The notes under the pieces are model-generated. The model did not search any database. It was given only the letters and a program-made list of their open reading frames with translations, and was not told the DNA's origin. From positions 2,878,001 through 2,942,000 of the forward strand of contig NZ_CP141944.1 in NCBI RefSeq assembly GCF_035658495.1: a stretch of DNA of 64,000 nucleotides, in the 5' to 3' direction. The position numbers and the translations under genes are program-made. The stretch's first letter is position 1. Every line of letters begins with the position of its first letter. This DNA comes from Novosphingobium sp. RL4. GTDB taxonomy: Bacteria > Pseudomonadota > Alphaproteobacteria > Sphingomonadales > Sphingomonadaceae. Shown in pieces: positions 19,403 to 27,095 of this stretch.

Positions 19403-19522
19403 GGCGTTCCTTCAGTTTGACCGGCGCGGCTCTGCACGCGCCGGGAGATCAGGATCGGGCAGCTAGCACCCGTCCGAAATTGCTTCAAGCATGGACGCCT
19501 CCGGGAGTGCGTCCGGCCCGGC

Positions 19523-20008
19523 TCATTGCGAGCCGGGTTGGGCCGGTTGCGCCTGCCCTTGCTGCGCGGCGATCATCGCGTCGAGTTCCGCGCGGGTCTT
19601 GAAGTCGAGCAGGGTCACTTCGAAGACGAGGTCGGAATTGGGCGGGATCGGCCCGCCGCCTTCCGCGCCGTAAGCCAGTTCCGCCGGGATCAGGATGCGG
19701 TAGCTGCCGCCGCGCTGCATCTGCACGAGCCCGTCGGCAAAGCCGGGAACGACTTCGCCCACGGCCATCGGCATCTGTTCGTTCTGGTCGAACACGGTGC
19801 CGTCCTTGAGCATGCCCTTGTAGTTCACCAGCACATAGTCTTCGCGGGTAGGCTTGGCGCCCTGCCCCGCGGTCAGCGTGGTGACCACGACCTGGCGTGC
19901 GGGCGCAGGAGCCGGAGAAGGTGCAGTCTGGCCCGGTGCCGCGGCCGAAGCCGCAACAGGCAGGACGACGGCCAGCGCCAGGAGCGCCGGACGGAACGTG
20001 CGGATCAT
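19523..20008 (-). CDS. Exported FKBP-type peptidyl-prolyl isomerase
   Basis: Periplasmic prolyl isomerase, 161 residues. Signal peptide of about 23 residues ends ASAAA, then a Pro/Ala linker. One FKBP domain follows: VLVNYKGMLKDGTVFDQNEQ, a PGFADGLVQMQRGGSYRILIPAELAYG block and the closing DLVFEVTLLDF. The usual active-site aromatic residues are only partly conserved. The gene lies 8 bases after a second FKBP gene and is probably its operon partner. Confidence 0.93.
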   Translation of the reverse strand: MIRTFRPALLALAVVLPVAASAAAPGQTAPSPAPAPARQVVVTTLTAGQGAKPTREDYVLVNYKGMLKDGTVFDQNEQMPMAVGEVVPGFADGLVQMQRGGSYRILIPAELAYGAEGGGPIPPNSDLVFEVTLLDFKTRAELDAMIAAQQGQAQPAQPGSQ

Positions 20009-20016
20009 GGCGGCGA

Positions 20017-20589
20017 TCAGTGTGCCGGACCTTCGGCGCCCGGAACGGCACCGTCGGGAATCGCGCCACCCGGAATCGCACCGCCGGGAATGGCACCGCC
20101 CGGTGCGCCGCCCTGCATCTGCTGGAGCTGCTGCATCAGGCGCTGCTGCTGCTCGATCTCGGCGCGGCTCTTGAAGTCGAGCAGCTCGATTTCGAAGTTC
20201 AGGTCGGTATTGGCCGGAATCTTGCCGACCGCCTTGTCGCCGTAAGCCAGCTTGGCCGGGATCTCGACCTCGTACTTGCCGCCGCGCTGCATCTTGACGA
20301 GCGCCTTGGTGAAGCCGGGGATCACCTCATTGAGGGCCATCGGAACCTGCTGCGCCTGATCGAAGACGTTTCCGTCCGGCAGCGTGCCCTTGTAGTTGAT
20401 GAGCACGACGTCAGCGATCGTCGGCGATTCGCCCGAACCGGCGGTCAGCGTCTTGACGTGGACCTGCGGCGGCAGGGCAGCATAGGCGACGCCGCCGGCG
20501 GCCAGCGCGACTGCGGCAACGCCGAGCCAGATCTTGGTCAGCGAGCCCTTGGCAATCGGCTGCAGCGGAACGCGGGTGATCTCAGTCAT
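20017..20589 (-). CDS. Membrane-anchored FKBP-type peptidyl-prolyl isomerase
   Basis: Protein of 190 residues with one N-terminal membrane helix (about 20-42, LTKIWLGVAAVALAAGGVAYAAL), then an FKBP domain (VVLINYKGTLPDGNVFDQ, PGFTKALVKMQRGGKYEVEIPAKLAYG, DLNFEIELLDF). A Gln-rich helix (EQQQRLMQQLQQMQ) leads into a tail made of GGAIP repeats, encoded by 15-base tandem units. It is the first gene of the FKBP pair. The sequence similarity of the two domains indicates a local duplication. Confidence 0.93.
   Translation of the reverse strand: MTEITRVPLQPIAKGSLTKIWLGVAAVALAAGGVAYAALPPQVHVKTLTAGSGESPTIADVVLINYKGTLPDGNVFDQAQQVPMALNEVIPGFTKALVKMQRGGKYEVEIPAKLAYGDKAVGKIPANTDLNFEIELLDFKSRAEIEQQQRLMQQLQQMQGGAPGGAIPGGAIPGGAIPDGAVPGAEGPAH
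20040..20099. repeat. Tandem 15-base repeat encoding GGAIP units
   Basis: Four consecutive 15-base units of the type CGGGAATCGCACCGC, encoding the GGAIP/DGAVP repeats at the tail of the second FKBP. Length change by slippage is likely. Confidence 0.85.
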
Positions 20590-20655
20590 GGTCTAGGGCC
20601 TCGTTCGGGTTCGCCCGGCGGGTACAGCTGCGCGGTAACTGCACGGCAGATGCAC

Positions 20656-20684
20656 AAAGGGCGCGGATGGAATTTCCGCGCCCT
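20656..20684 (-). terminator. Hairpin upstream of the FKBP pair
   Basis: Arms AGGGCGCGGA and TCCGCGCCCT with a 7-base loop; read leftward, it is followed by TTTG only. A weak terminator for rpsU read-through or an mRNA leader structure. Confidence 0.4.
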
Positions 20685-20822
20685 CATGGCTCAAGCCGGA
20701 GCGGGGTTCAAGCCGCAAGCCGAGCAATTTAAGATGTGCCAATCACAATCGTAATCATACGATCCTGACTGTAGCGCGGCATTTCCCCGCTCCTCGCTCG
20801 GAAACGAGAAAACGGATGCCGC

Positions 20823-20843
20823 AAACCCCGCCCGGAGACGGGG
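20823..20843 (-). terminator. Terminator of rpsU
   Basis: Stem CCCCG with CGGGG followed by TTTG when read on the minus strand, 13 bases after the rpsU stop codon. The T tract is short. Confidence 0.5.
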
Positions 20844-20855
20844 CCGACATCAATC

Positions 20856-21062
20856 TTACTTGACGCCGTCACGCTCCATGCGCTTGCGCTCCAGCTTACG
20901 GGCGCGGCGCACAGCAGCGGCCTTTTCGCGAGCGCGCTTTTCCGAGGGCTTCTCGAAGTGACGACGCAGCTTCATCTCGCGGTAGACGCCTTCACGCTGC
21001 AGCTTCTTCTTGAGAGCCCGAAGAGCCTGATCGACGTTATTGTCGCGGACGAGAATCTGCAT
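20856..21062 (-). CDS. rpsU: 30S ribosomal protein S21
   Basis: Ribosomal protein bS21, 68 residues, needed for initiation on the small subunit. ATG 21062 gives [20 protein letters not shown], the family signature; the ten upstream codons are not used. Highly basic C terminus ([14 protein letters not shown]). It is monocistronic, with a short hairpin after it. Confidence 0.97.
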   Translation of the reverse strand: MQILVRDNNVDQALRALKKKLQREGVYREMKLRRHFEKPSEKRAREKAAAVRRARKLERKRMERDGVK

Positions 21063-21239
21063 AAACCGACACACCTCACAAATCGAAGGCACGAATTCCG
21101 CATTCCGACGCGGAAGGCACCTTGAAAGAAAAAACGTAATTGCACCGAATCCCTGTCGGGGTCGGCTCGAAGTTGGGGGCCGCTAGCATCGCCGAGGCCG
21201 GAAGGCAAGCAATCTTGGCGAAAGATCGGCCAAAATGCG

Positions 21240-21273
21240 CCCTCCACCGAGGGTGGGACTCCCCGATGGAGGG
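21240..21273 (-). terminator. Hairpin after the acidic low-complexity gene
   Basis: Arms CCCTCCA and TGGAGGG with a 20-base loop that can fold further; read leftward it is followed by CGCATTTTGG. Possible terminator for the gene ending at 21297. Confidence 0.4.
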
Positions 21274-21296
21274 TACTCATACACCAATCCCGCGCG

Positions 21297-21947
21297 TCAG
21301 GCCAGTTGATCGACGATCAGACCTGCTGCCGAAACGGTGGCGGAAGTCGCCGCGGAAGCCGTGTAGGTCGCGCCTTCGGCCTGCTGGGCCTTCAGGTTCT
21401 CGATGAAGGCCTGGACCGCGGCCAGCGTGGCATCGGCCTCATCGGCTTCTTCCGTGTCATCGGTGGAATCGGTGTCGTCCGTCTCATCGGTGTCGTCCGT
21501 TTCCTCGGTCTCTTCCGTCTCGTCGGTTTCCTCGACGGACGAACCGCCGGGCGGCGGACCGCCGGCACCGCGAGGACCGCCGGGACCACCCGCGCCGCCG
21601 GGTCCACCGGGGCCGCCGGCTCCGCCGGCCTCACCGCCATCCTGCGACGCGCCCTGCGCGAACAGGGATTGCAGGGTGGAGGCCTGATCTTCGGTCAGGG
21701 TGCCGTTTTCCACCTGGTCGGAAATCAGCGAATCGATCCGATCCTTCATCTGGGAAGGGTCGAGTTTGCTGCCCGAAGACGCCGTGCCGAGCGCGTCGTC
21801 GATCGAATCGAGCGCCGATTCGAGCGCCGCGGCATCGCTGTCGCTGACCGAACCGTTGCTCACGGCGGAGGCCAGCTTGTCCTCCATGTCCTGACTCGGA
21901 TTGAACAGCGTGCTCAGCGCGCTTGTGGAAGATGATATTTGCATCAT
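21297..21947 (-). CDS. Low-complexity acidic protein of unknown function
   Basis: Protein of 216 residues starting at the first of two ATGs (21947), with AAGGAG upstream. No signal peptide. Parts: residues 1-100 mostly Ser/Asp-rich helices, including a pair DPSQMKDRIDSLISDQVENGTLTEDQ that has the look of a degenerate EF-hand-like helix-loop; a Gly/Pro-rich collagen-like stretch (GGAGGPGGPGG); a run of Glu/Asp/Thr triplets; and an Ala-rich C-terminal helix. Related low-complexity proteins with DG(S/T)L(T/S) loops occur in alphaproteobacteria and are uncharacterised. A calcium-binding or surface role is a guess. Confidence 0.75.
   Translation of the reverse strand: MMQISSSTSALSTLFNPSQDMEDKLASAVSNGSVSDSDAAALESALDSIDDALGTASSGSKLDPSQMKDRIDSLISDQVENGTLTEDQASTLQSLFAQGASQDGGEAGGAGGPGGPGGAGGPGGPRGAGGPPPGGSSVEETDETEETEETDDTDETDDTDSTDDTEEADEADATLAAVQAFIENLKAQQAEGATYTASAATSATVSAAGLIVDQLA
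21436..21537. repeat. Degenerate tandem repeat encoding an acidic Glu/Asp/Thr run
   Basis: Nine-base-like units of the form TCGTCCGTC, on the plus strand, encode the acidic run in the minus-strand gene. Expansion and contraction are likely. Confidence 0.7.
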
Positions 21948-22059
21948 TATGTCTCCTTGCGGAGTGGGGTCGCACCCAATGACACTTATAGAAGGGCCGC
22001 GTGCCGTCCGGTCGGATGGAACGATTGGAAATCCGCGCATTCACGGCTAAGGCGGCCCA

Positions 22060-22470
22060 ATGTCCCAACCTTCCTTTCTAGCCTCCTCGCTCTTTGTGGC
22101 GCTGGGCGGCGGCGTCGGCTCATGGCTGCGCTTTCTCACCGGCCTCGGCTGGACCGCCGTGATCGGCCCGGCAAGAGCCGGTGCGTTTCCCTATGGCACC
22201 CTTACCGTCAATGTCCTTGGCAGCCTTGCCATGGGCCTGCTGGCAGGCTGGCTCCTGCGCCACACCGCAGAGGGCGAGACTGCCCGCCTGCTCATCGGTG
22301 TCGGCGTGCTGGGCGGCTTCACCACCTTTTCCTCGTTCAGCCTCGACACCATTGCCCTTGCCATGCGCGGGCAGCTCGGTCTTGCGGCTTTCTATGTCGC
22401 GATCTCGCTGATCGCGGGCTTCGCCGCGCTGTTTGCCGGCTTTTCCATCACGAAGGGAGTCGCCGCATGA
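22060..22470 (+). CDS. crcB: Fluoride exporter CrcB/Fluc
   Basis: Dimeric fluoride channel of the inner membrane, 136 residues with four membrane helices. Signatures: GGGVGSWLRF at the first helix, the pore Asn in TLTVNVLGSLAMG, and the sodium-site/pore segment GGFTTFSSFS. It heads an operon whose genes overlap by four bases (ATGA/GTGA). No fluoride riboswitch is recognisable in the 112 bases upstream. Confidence 0.95.
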   Translation: MSQPSFLASSLFVALGGGVGSWLRFLTGLGWTAVIGPARAGAFPYGTLTVNVLGSLAMGLLAGWLLRHTAEGETARLLIGVGVLGGFTTFSSFSLDTIALAMRGQLGLAAFYVAISLIAGFAALFAGFSITKGVAA

Positions 22471-23777
22471 GCCGCGACAATTCAGATTCCGTCCGCCAGT
22501 TCACCGTCGGCCGCGACGACGAAGACATCCGTCTCGACCGCTGGTTCAAGCGCCACCTGCCCGAAGTCGGCTTCGCGATGGTGTCGCGCTGGGCGCGCAC
22601 CGGACAGATCCGTGTCGACGGCAAGCGCGCCGATGTCGACACCCGGCTCGTCGCGGGCCAGGTCCTGCGCGTGCCGCCGGGCGGCGAGGCCAAGCCCGGC
22701 CTCGGTGGCTCGCGCCCGCGCCGCGAACTGACGGAAGCAGAGATCGAACTCGCCGATTCGATGGTCCTCACGCAGGACCGCTCGGCGATCGTGCTCAACA
22801 AGCCGCCGGGCCTCGCCACGCAGGGCGGATCGGGCATGAAGGAGCACGTGGACGGCCTGCTTGACGCCTATGCGGAGAAGGGCCCGCGCCCCCGCCTCGT
22901 CCACCGGCTGGACAAGGACACTTCCGGCGTCCTGCTGATCGCCCGCACGCCCGGAAGCGCGGCGTTCTTCTCCAAGCGCTTTTCCGGGCGCACCGCCAAG
23001 AAGATCTACTGGGCGCTGGTGGTCGGCGTGCCGAGCATCAACGACGGCATGATCGAACTGCCGCTCGCCAAGCAGCCGGGCACCGGCGGCGAGAAGATGC
23101 ATGTGGATGAGGAAGGCGGCCAGTCCGCCCGCACCCGTTACCGCGTGCTGGACCGTGCCGGCAACCGCGCCGCCTGGGTCGAACTGCACCCGCTGACGGG
23201 CCGTACGCACCAGTTGCGCGCCCATATGGCGGCAATCGGCCACCCGATCGTAGGTGACGGCAAGTATGGCGGGCAGGAAGCGTTTCTTTCGGGCACGATC
23301 AGCCGCAAGATGCACCTCCACGCCCGCCGGCTCATCATCGAGCACCCGGACGGCACCCCGCTGGACGTGACCGCCCCCCTGCCCGAGCATTTCGCCAATT
23401 CGCTGGCCTCGCTCGGTTTCGACGAGGCGGACGGCGCGGAACTGCCCGAATCCGCGCCGGAGTTCACCAAGGACGACGAGAAGCGCGCCGCCAAGGCTCA
23501 CGCCAAGCAGTATCGCAAGGAACGCCGGGGTGAGCGCCGCTCGCGCCGCGATACCCCTTCCGACCGTCCCTCACGCGGCAAGCCCTCGGGCAAGACCGCA
23601 TCGCGCCCGGGCGCAAAGTCCGCAGGCAAGCCCGGCGGAAAACCCGGCAAGACCGGTCCCGGCAGCAAGACTGGCCCCGGCGCAGCCCGATCGGCGCCTG
23701 CCCGCCCCGCCTCGCGTAAACCCGGCGGCTCGGCACCTTCCGGCGGACGGCCTTCCGGTCCGCGAGGAAAGCGGTGA
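22467..23777 (+). CDS. RluA-family pseudouridine synthase, RluC-like, with basic tail
   Basis: Enzyme of 436 residues that isomerises uridines in 23S rRNA. ATG 22467 overlaps the crcB stop. Residues 14-75 are an S4-like RNA-binding domain (IRLDRWFKRHLPEVGFAMVSRWARTGQIRVDGKR); the catalytic Asp lies in RLVHRLDKDTSGVLLIA. Residues 335-436 are a Lys/Arg/Gly/Pro/Ser-rich tail of about 100 residues not needed for the fold, presumably binding RNA. RluC itself modifies positions 955, 2504 and 2580 in E. coli; the exact sites here are inferred. Confidence 0.9.
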   Translation: MSRDNSDSVRQFTVGRDDEDIRLDRWFKRHLPEVGFAMVSRWARTGQIRVDGKRADVDTRLVAGQVLRVPPGGEAKPGLGGSRPRRELTEAEIELADSMVLTQDRSAIVLNKPPGLATQGGSGMKEHVDGLLDAYAEKGPRPRLVHRLDKDTSGVLLIARTPGSAAFFSKRFSGRTAKKIYWALVVGVPSINDGMIELPLAKQPGTGGEKMHVDEEGGQSARTRYRVLDRAGNRAAWVELHPLTGRTHQLRAHMAAIGHPIVGDGKYGGQEAFLSGTISRKMHLHARRLIIEHPDGTPLDVTAPLPEHFANSLASLGFDEADGAELPESAPEFTKDDEKRAAKAHAKQYRKERRGERRSRRDTPSDRPSRGKPSGKTASRPGAKSAGKPGGKPGKTGPGSKTGPGAARSAPARPASRKPGGSAPSGGRPSGPRGKR

Positions 23778-24436
23778 CCGCGGCGGTAAAGTTCGCCGTC
23801 TTCGACTGCGACGGTACCCTGGTCGACGGGCAGGCACCGATCTGCGAGGCGATGGAAGCGAGTTTCGCCCGCTTCAGCCTGCCCGCTCCCTCGCGCGGCC
23901 TGATCCGCCGCGCGGTGGGCCTCTCGTTGCCGCAGGCGATCCGGCAGCTCCTGCCCGATAGCGGCGAAGAGCAGCAAAATGCGATGGCGGAAGCCTACAA
24001 GGTCGCATTCCGACAGGCACGAGAGGAAGGGCGCGTCTCGCAACCGCTGTTTCCCGGCATCGAGGACTGCCTGCGCACTCTTCACGCGCGCGGATGGACG
24101 CTTGGCGTGGCCACCGGCATGTCGGACCGGGGCCTGGGCCACTGCCTTGCGGCCAACGGCATTTCCGACCTCTTCGTCACCCTCCAGACGGCGGATCGCC
24201 ACCCCTCCAAGCCGCATCCCGCGATGCTGGAGGAAGCACTGTTCGATGCGGGCGCCCTGCCCGGCGAAACGGTGATGATCGGTGACACCGCCTATGACAT
24301 GAAGATGGCGAAAGCCGCCGGAACCCGCGCCGTCGGCGTGGACTGGGGCTATCACCACCCGCGCGAACTGACCGAGGCCGGCGCCGAGAAGGTCGTCGCA
24401 GCGCCGGGCGAACTTGCGGAGTACCTCCTGGCATGA
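23774..24436 (+). CDS. HAD-superfamily phosphatase, phosphoglycolate phosphatase-like
   Basis: Cytoplasmic hydrolase of 220 residues. GTG 23774 overlaps the previous stop (GTGA). Motif I FDCDGTLVDG carries the nucleophile Asp and general-acid Asp, motif II is GVATGMSDRG, motif III Lys is in HPSKPHP, and motif IV is VMIGDTAYDM. The helical cap of type C1 follows motif I. It resembles Gph-type enzymes but the substrate cannot be told apart from other small phosphate esters. It is cotranscribed with crcB and the pseudouridine synthase. Confidence 0.9.
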   Translation: MTAAVKFAVFDCDGTLVDGQAPICEAMEASFARFSLPAPSRGLIRRAVGLSLPQAIRQLLPDSGEEQQNAMAEAYKVAFRQAREEGRVSQPLFPGIEDCLRTLHARGWTLGVATGMSDRGLGHCLAANGISDLFVTLQTADRHPSKPHPAMLEEALFDAGALPGETVMIGDTAYDMKMAKAAGTRAVGVDWGYHHPRELTEAGAEKVVAAPGELAEYLLA

Positions 24437-24642
24437 CCGAACAAGATCCGGCGAGGGCCCGCTTCGCCACCATCCAGCTCGTGCGTATCTTCGGCGTCGC
24501 CTGCGTGATCGCGGGCATGGCGATCGGCGCCGAAAAGCTCGCCGCGCCGCTCTGGCTTGGATACCTCCTGATCGCCAATGGACTGATCGACGTGTTCGTC
24601 ATCCCCAAGGTGCTGGCGCGCAAGTGGCGGAGCCCGAAATGA
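24433..24642 (+). CDS. Small inner-membrane protein, unknown
   Basis: Protein of 69 residues with two membrane helices (RIFGVACVIAGMAIGA and LWLGYLLIANGLIDVFVIP) and a short basic C-terminal tail. ATG overlaps the previous stop by four bases and its own stop overlaps the ATP12 start, so translation is coupled on both sides. Such small proteins stand beside the ATP12 gene in many sphingomonads; function unknown. Confidence 0.85.
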   Translation: MTEQDPARARFATIQLVRIFGVACVIAGMAIGAEKLAAPLWLGYLLIANGLIDVFVIPKVLARKWRSPK

Positions 24643-25337
24643 AGCGCTTCTACAAGGAGGCCTCGATCGGTGAGACCGTAGGCGGGCAGGCGTGGCGCGT
24701 GCTGCTGGACGGCCGACCGATCAAGACCGCCGGTGGCCGCCCCCAGGTCGTGCCGACAAGGGCGCTCGCGGAAGCGCTTGCCGCCGAGTGGGCGGCGCAA
24801 GGCGAACAGATCGACGCGCGGAGCTTCTATTTGCGCGATCTGGCCGACTTTGCCGTGGATGCGGTTTCGGACGACCGCGAGCAGACGATCCGCGATCTCC
24901 TGCCTTATGCCGAGACGGACACGCTCTGCTACCGCGCCGAGCCGGGCGAGGCATTTCACGAGCGCCAGCTGGCCGTGTGGGAGCCCCTGCTTGTCGAAGC
25001 GGAAACCCGCTACGACGTGCACTTCACGCGGATCTCCGGGATCATTCCCAAGCCGCAGCCAGCCGAGACGCTGGCCCGCATCGAACTCGCCCTTGCCGCC
25101 GAGAGCGACTTCTCGCTGGCCGCGCTCAAGATGCTCTCCAGCCTCGCCGCCTCGCTGGTGATCGCCATGGCTGCGATCCGGCCGGGCGCCGATGCGGAAG
25201 CGCTGTGGAAAGCCGCCAACCTGGAAGAAGACTGGCAAGTCGAGCTCTGGGGCGAAGACTGGGAAGCCGCCGAGCACCGCGCCGCGCGCTTCGAGGCGTT
25301 CAAGCTGGCCATGCGACTGGCAGAACTTTTGAGGTAG
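24639..25337 (+). CDS. ATP12-family F1 ATP synthase assembly chaperone
   Basis: Chaperone of 232 residues for the alpha subunit of F1 ATPase, a family of alphaproteobacteria and mitochondria. ATG 24639 overlaps the previous stop. Signatures: MKRFYKEASI at the start, WRVLLDGRPIKTAGG, then EWAAQGEQID, ETDTLCYRAE in the middle and the C-terminal ALWKAANLEEDWQVELWGEDWEA. Length fits the family (about 230). Last gene of the five-gene overlapping operon. Confidence 0.93.
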   Translation: MKRFYKEASIGETVGGQAWRVLLDGRPIKTAGGRPQVVPTRALAEALAAEWAAQGEQIDARSFYLRDLADFAVDAVSDDREQTIRDLLPYAETDTLCYRAEPGEAFHERQLAVWEPLLVEAETRYDVHFTRISGIIPKPQPAETLARIELALAAESDFSLAALKMLSSLAASLVIAMAAIRPGADAEALWKAANLEEDWQVELWGEDWEAAEHRAARFEAFKLAMRLAELLR

Positions 25338-25400
25338 GCACAAGACGCCGGGGCCTGCCCCGGGCTTCATGGCGCCCCCTTCGCTGCTATTCCAAAGAAA

Positions 25401-25432
25401 AGACCCGCCCCGGACTAACCGGAGCGGGTCTT
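25401..25432. terminator. Bidirectional terminator between the ATP12 operon and the outer-membrane protein gene
   Basis: Stem AGACCCGC-C-CCGG with CCGG-A-GCGGGTCT around ACTAA. Read leftward it is followed by TTTTCTTT, read rightward by TTCC, so it mainly ends the minus-strand gene. Confidence 0.85.
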
Positions 25433-25480
25433 CCGAACGGTGCACGGCGTTGCCTCCGCGCGGTCCCGTTCTTCTTGAGA

Positions 25481-26038
25481 TCAGAACTTCACGCCGAGAC
25501 CGGCGAGGCCGTAATGACGGCTGAAGCCCTGTTCGTAGTTCGAATAGTTGTACTCGACCTTGCCGAACAGGTTGCCGCCGAAGTTGTGCTCGAAGCCGGC
25601 ACCGAGACGGAAACCGTCAAGGTTCGTGCCGTCGCTGTCCTTGTTGGTGCCATCTGTATAGGTCACGCGCAGGCGGGCATTGGTGTAGCCGCCGAGGACG
25701 TAGAGCTTGCTGGTTTCGCCAACGTTGGTGCCGATGCGGGCAACAGCGGCAAGGTCGCGCCCGGCGCGGACGCAGAGCTTGTCACCCAGAGCGATGACGT
25801 CGCGTGCGCATTCCTTGGTCGTGCTGTCCGATACGCTCGCCTGGATACCGAAGAACAGCGCTTCACGAACCGGGAAGTCGTAACCGGCAGCAACGCCGTA
25901 AGTGAGGCCTTCCGACGAACCGCCGTCGATCGAAACGCTGTCGAGGCCGGTCTGTGCCTGAACGTAGGCCTGCGCATTGGCGGCGGCCGGAACGGCGAAA
26001 AGGGCGGCGGCAGCGCCGAGAAGGGCGATCTTGTTCAT
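25481..26038 (-). CDS. Outer-membrane beta-barrel protein
   Basis: Protein of 185 residues: signal peptide of about 22 residues (LLGAAAALFAVPAAANAQ), then eight strands or so of alternating pattern, with GVAAGYDFPV, AVARIGTNVG, YVLGGYTNARL, LGAGFEHNFGG and the closing YGLAGLGVKF, typical of small OmpA/OmpW-like barrels. Two cysteines (ECARDVIALGDKLCV) in a loop may form a disulfide. The function is probably structural or a pore; nothing in the sequence decides. Preceded by a 373-base gene-free region with a Pho-box-like site. Confidence 0.88.
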   Translation of the reverse strand: MNKIALLGAAAALFAVPAAANAQAYVQAQTGLDSVSIDGGSSEGLTYGVAAGYDFPVREALFFGIQASVSDSTTKECARDVIALGDKLCVRAGRDLAAVARIGTNVGETSKLYVLGGYTNARLRVTYTDGTNKDSDGTNLDGFRLGAGFEHNFGGNLFGKVEYNYSNYEQGFSRHYGLAGLGVKF

Positions 26039-26411
26039 GCGTATGCTCCTGCATTCTGTTTGCCCCGCGGCATTCGTGGCGGCGGGATCGGGGGGCCGAA
26101 TACAGGGCCGGGAAACCGGTTCAATACAGATGCTTGCACAGCATCGTCATAAAACTGTCATTGTGGCATGACAGCCACAACCAGAAACTCGAAAAACAAG
26201 GTAAAGTAGCGGAAATCCGCCTTTCGCAGGCGCTATTGTAAAGGCGGAAACCGCGACAGAAAATTAAATCTTCAATAGCCCTTTAAAACGCGCACGGACG
26301 ATCCCAAGATGCACAATACCTTACAGATATTGTCACTTTCGGAAAGATTCCGCACAGAGTCCCGCGTTTTCAGGACGAACTCTTCCTGCGCAATCCTTGA
26401 AACCGGCACCT
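26039..26411. other. Gene-free region upstream of the outer-membrane protein
   Basis: A relatively AT-rich stretch of 373 bases between the barrel gene and the lipoprotein gene, both on the minus strand. It contains a Pho-box-like site (26144-26161) overlapping a 7-base inverted repeat TTGTGGC/GCCACAA (26161-26180). Other than promoter-like AT-rich patches around 26260-26300, I see nothing to call. Confidence 0.6.
26144..26161 (+). promoter_or_regulatory. Pho-box-like sequence
   Basis: TCGTCATAAAACTGTCAT, matching the PhoB consensus CTGTCATAAAWCTGTCAY at 16 of 18 positions by my count. A third half-site in the opposite direction (ATGACAG) begins six bases later. It lies about 105-120 bases upstream of the barrel gene start. 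Only a guess that PhoB acts here. Confidence 0.35.
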
Positions 26412-27095
26412 TCAGGCGCCGGATTTCACCCATGCAGCAACGTCCTTCGCCACGACGTTGGCAGCCTGATTGATAGCCGGCCCGATGAGGGCGGCTTCCG
26501 GCTTGATGCCCGGCACCACCGATTCGAACCGCTTGGTCACGATCGGCCCGTTGCGTTCGGTACGGATTGCATCGAAGCGCACGACGACCGAGGAAGTGGC
26601 GACGTCGTAGCCCATGTCGAGCAGGCGCCCGCCGATCAGGGTCTTGCCGGTGACTTCGAAATCGCCGCCTTCGACCACGAGCTGCCCGGTATCGGCACGC
26701 AGCGTTTCAGCCAGCAGCGAGCGGAACTGGCGGCTCGGCTTCTCGATCCACCAGGCATCCTTGAGATAGGACATGCTCGACGCATCTATCCTTACGGGAA
26801 CCCGCAGCACATCGAGGCTGCGATCCGCCTCAGGGTCCAGCACGACGATGGCATCGGTAATCCGCCCCGTGGCCTGCGACCCTGCGGGAGCCTTGTCCTG
26901 CGGAGTGAGACGGAACAGCAGCTCGGGCGGCTTGGGCGCGAGGCTGATGCAACCGGAAAGCGCCAGTGCCGCCACGGCCGCTAGCGCGCCGCCGAAAATC
27001 GGGGTCTTGTGCCGGAGCTTCATCGCGGTTCCCATCGTCTTTCCCGTTGTCTTCTTCCCGGCCGAAGCACGCCCGTTCACGACTGGCGCCCTCAT
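26412..27095 (-). CDS. ABC-type transport auxiliary lipoprotein (MlaD operon)
   Basis: Lipoprotein of up to 227 residues of the ABC_trans_aux family (PqiC/YmbA-like), thought to help an MCE transporter bridge to the outer membrane. The ATG at 27095 overlaps the MlaD stop (ATGA), favouring coupled translation. It leaves a long N-terminal region before the lipobox LSGC; inner starts at 27035 or 27023 (MKLRHKTPIFGG) would give a more ordinary signal. The mature part has PELLFRLTPQ, LDVLRVPVRIDASSMSYLKDAWWIEKPSRQFRSLLAETL, as in the family. Last gene of the operon. Confidence 0.88.
   Translation of the reverse strand: MRAPVVNGRASAGKKTTGKTMGTAMKLRHKTPIFGGALAAVAALALSGCISLAPKPPELLFRLTPQDKAPAGSQATGRITDAIVVLDPEADRSLDVLRVPVRIDASSMSYLKDAWWIEKPSRQFRSLLAETLRADTGQLVVEGGDFEVTGKTLIGGRLLDMGYDVATSSVVVRFDAIRTERNGPIVTKRFESVVPGIKPEAALIGPAINQAANVVAKDVAAWVKSGA

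Noticed and set aside
21948..22059. Fluoride riboswitch before crcB
   Set aside because: I could not find the conserved core in the short leader; the gene may be controlled otherwise.
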